DNA of 6,876 nt from Planctomycetaceae bacterium (lineage in GTDB: Bacteria > Planctomycetota > Planctomycetia > Pirellulales > UBA1268): positions 1 to 6,876 of the forward strand of contig SIAG01000226.1 of the NCBI GenBank assembly GCA_009691925.1, read 5' to 3'. How positions within the stretch are numbered: the stretch's first letter is position 1; every line of letters starts with the position of its first letter. A program made the position numbers and the translations under genes. Positions 5,913 to 6,876 of this stretch are shown here, piece after piece. The notes beneath the pieces were generated by a model. It was given only the letters and a program-made list of their open reading frames with translations, had not been told where the DNA came from and ran no database searches.

Positions 5913-6876
5913 ATGAATCTCCCCGTTTTTCAGCGTCGCTCCGCCCCTCTCCTGGCGACCGCCCCGCGCCGCGGCGTGGTGCTCCTCGTGGACGACCAAC
6001 CGATCATCGGCGAGGCGGTCCGGCGGATGCTCGCCGGTGAGGACTCGCTCGACTTCCACTATTGCCGGGAGCCCGCGTCGGCATTGACCATGGCGGCCGA
6101 GATCGGTCCGACGGTCGTCCTCCTCGACCTCGTGATGCCCGACGTCGACGGCCTGGAGGTGCTTCGCCGGATCCGCGCCGACGAACGCTTTCAGGATCTC
6201 CCCATCATCGTCCTATCAACCAAGGAGGAGCCGGCTGTCAAGGCCGAGGCGTTCGCCCTCGGGGCCAACGACTACCTCGTCAAGCTGCCCGACCGGATCG
6301 AGCTGGTGGCGCGCGTCCGTTATCATTCGCGCGGGTACGTCGCCCTCCTCGAGCGAAACCTGGCGTTTGCGGAGCTCCGCGTCAGCCGCGAGATGCTCGC
6401 CGACGACCTCGCCAGCGCTGCCCAATATGTCCGCTCGCTCCTTCCCCCACCGGGAGAGATGGCGGGGATCCGCGCCGATTGGCGGTTCATCCCGTCGGCG
6501 GATCTGGGGGGCGACGCCTTCGGCTATCACCGCCTCGACGACGACCAGGTCGCCATCTACCTGCTCGATGTTTGCGGCCACGGCGTCGGCGCCGCGCTGT
6601 TGAGCGTGTCGGCCCTCAACGCCATCCGCGGTGAGGCGCTGCCAAACACTGATTTCCGGGATCCGGCGGCCGTCCTCACGGCGCTGAACCGAGCCTTTCC
6701 GATGGAGCGGCACAACGACATGTTCTTCACAATCTGGTATGGGGTCCACGACCGTCGCCGCCGCAGGCTGCGCTGGGCCGGCGGAGGGCACCCCGCGGCC
6801 CTCCTCGTTCACCCCGCGCCCGGACCCGGATTTGCGGCCAGCCCCGCGGGGATGGCGTCGATCCCCCTCGAATCCG
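5913..6876 (+). CDS. Response regulator with WspR-like receiver and PP2C/SpoIIE phosphatase output (3' end missing)
   Basis: Open from 5844 to the right edge with no stop; 321 codons from ATG 5913 are visible. The receiver domain (about 21-138) has the acidic pair Asp27-Asp28, phosphoacceptor Asp72 in VVLLDLVMPD, Ser102/Thr103 in IIVLSTKEE, and Lys124 in NDYLVKLPDRIELVARVRY. This last wording, VDDQPIIGEAVRR (26-38) and YHSRGYVALLER (137-148) match WspR of Pseudomonas as I recall it. Residues about 140-175 form a helical linker. A PP2C/SpoIIE (RsbU-like) domain follows: RFIPSADLGGDAFGY (191-205) with metal-ligand Asp201, LLDVCGHGVGAALL (217-230) with Asp219, MFFTIWYGVHD (270-280) and LRWAGGGHPAALLVHP (286-301). 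The final catalytic Asp motif is beyond the edge. Such proteins dephosphorylate serine on anti-anti-sigma (STAS) proteins or similar targets when the receiver is phosphorylated. Start is uncertain: ATG 5862 and GTG 5910 are in frame, none has a clear ribosome site; I chose the ATG nearest the receiver. It is divergent from the membrane genes. No cognate kinase or STAS protein is in view. Confidence 0.9.
   Translation, partial: MNLPVFQRRSAPLLATAPRRGVVLLVDDQPIIGEAVRRMLAGEDSLDFHYCREPASALTMAAEIGPTVVLLDLVMPDVDGLEVLRRIRADERFQDLPIIVLSTKEEPAVKAEAFALGANDYLVKLPDRIELVARVRYHSRGYVALLERNLAFAELRVSREMLADDLASAAQYVRSLLPPPGEMAGIRADWRFIPSADLGGDAFGYHRLDDDQVAIYLLDVCGHGVGAALLSVSALNAIRGEALPNTDFRDPAAVLTALNRAFPMERHNDMFFTIWYGVHDRRRRRLRWAGGGHPAALLVHPAPGPGFAASPAGMASIPLES

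Noticed and set aside
4773..6059. Open frame of 428 codons on the minus strand crossing the divergent intergenic region
   Set aside because: It overlaps the NuoL-like gene in another frame and the response regulator on the opposite strand, and its composition is low-complexity.
6062..6634. Open frame of 190 codons on the plus strand inside the response regulator
   Set aside because: The frame starting at 5913 carries all receiver and PP2C motifs; this one is Arg/Pro-rich without motifs.

Overview
The window is GC-rich and tightly packed, with five protein-coding genes, two of them cut by the window edges. I see no tRNA, rRNA, CRISPR array, insertion sequence or phage gene. The coding style (high-GC third positions, GTG and TTG starts, patchy Shine-Dalgarno sites) and the gene content (HerA-type ATPase, complex I-like membrane subunits, a response regulator with a PP2C output) suggest a high-GC environmental bacterium. 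A planctomycete is my best guess, but no marker gene here proves it.

Layout. Four genes lie on the minus strand and are read from about 5656 down to 1: a NuoL-like membrane subunit (4250-5656), a NuoM-like membrane subunit (2748-4253), a HerA-like ATPase (112-2610) and the first 38 codons of a probable purU (1-115). The two membrane genes overlap by four bases (GTGA), and the ATPase and purU overlap by four bases (TTGA). A 137-base gap separates the two pairs, so they may be one long or two separate transcription units. Divergently, on the plus strand, a response regulator with an N-terminal receiver and a PP2C/SpoIIE phosphatase output begins near 5913 (or 5862) and runs off the right edge. 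The gap 5657-5912 between the divergent genes holds an 11-base direct repeat and a plausible extended -10 promoter for the membrane genes.

How the genes may work together. The two membrane proteins probably form an ion-conducting unit of the complex I / Mrp antiporter / DabB superfamily. No catalytic partner (NADH or hydrogenase module, or a DabA/DUF2309 protein) lies in the window. The first protein keeps the usual charged residues of the channel but lacks the last transmembrane part of a full NuoL; the second has lost or changed most of them. The ATPase and purU look like a separate housekeeping pair. The response regulator has a receiver very close to that of WspR, but its output domain is a serine phosphatase rather than a GGDEF domain. 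This is the most unusual domain combination here. I found no clear defence system.
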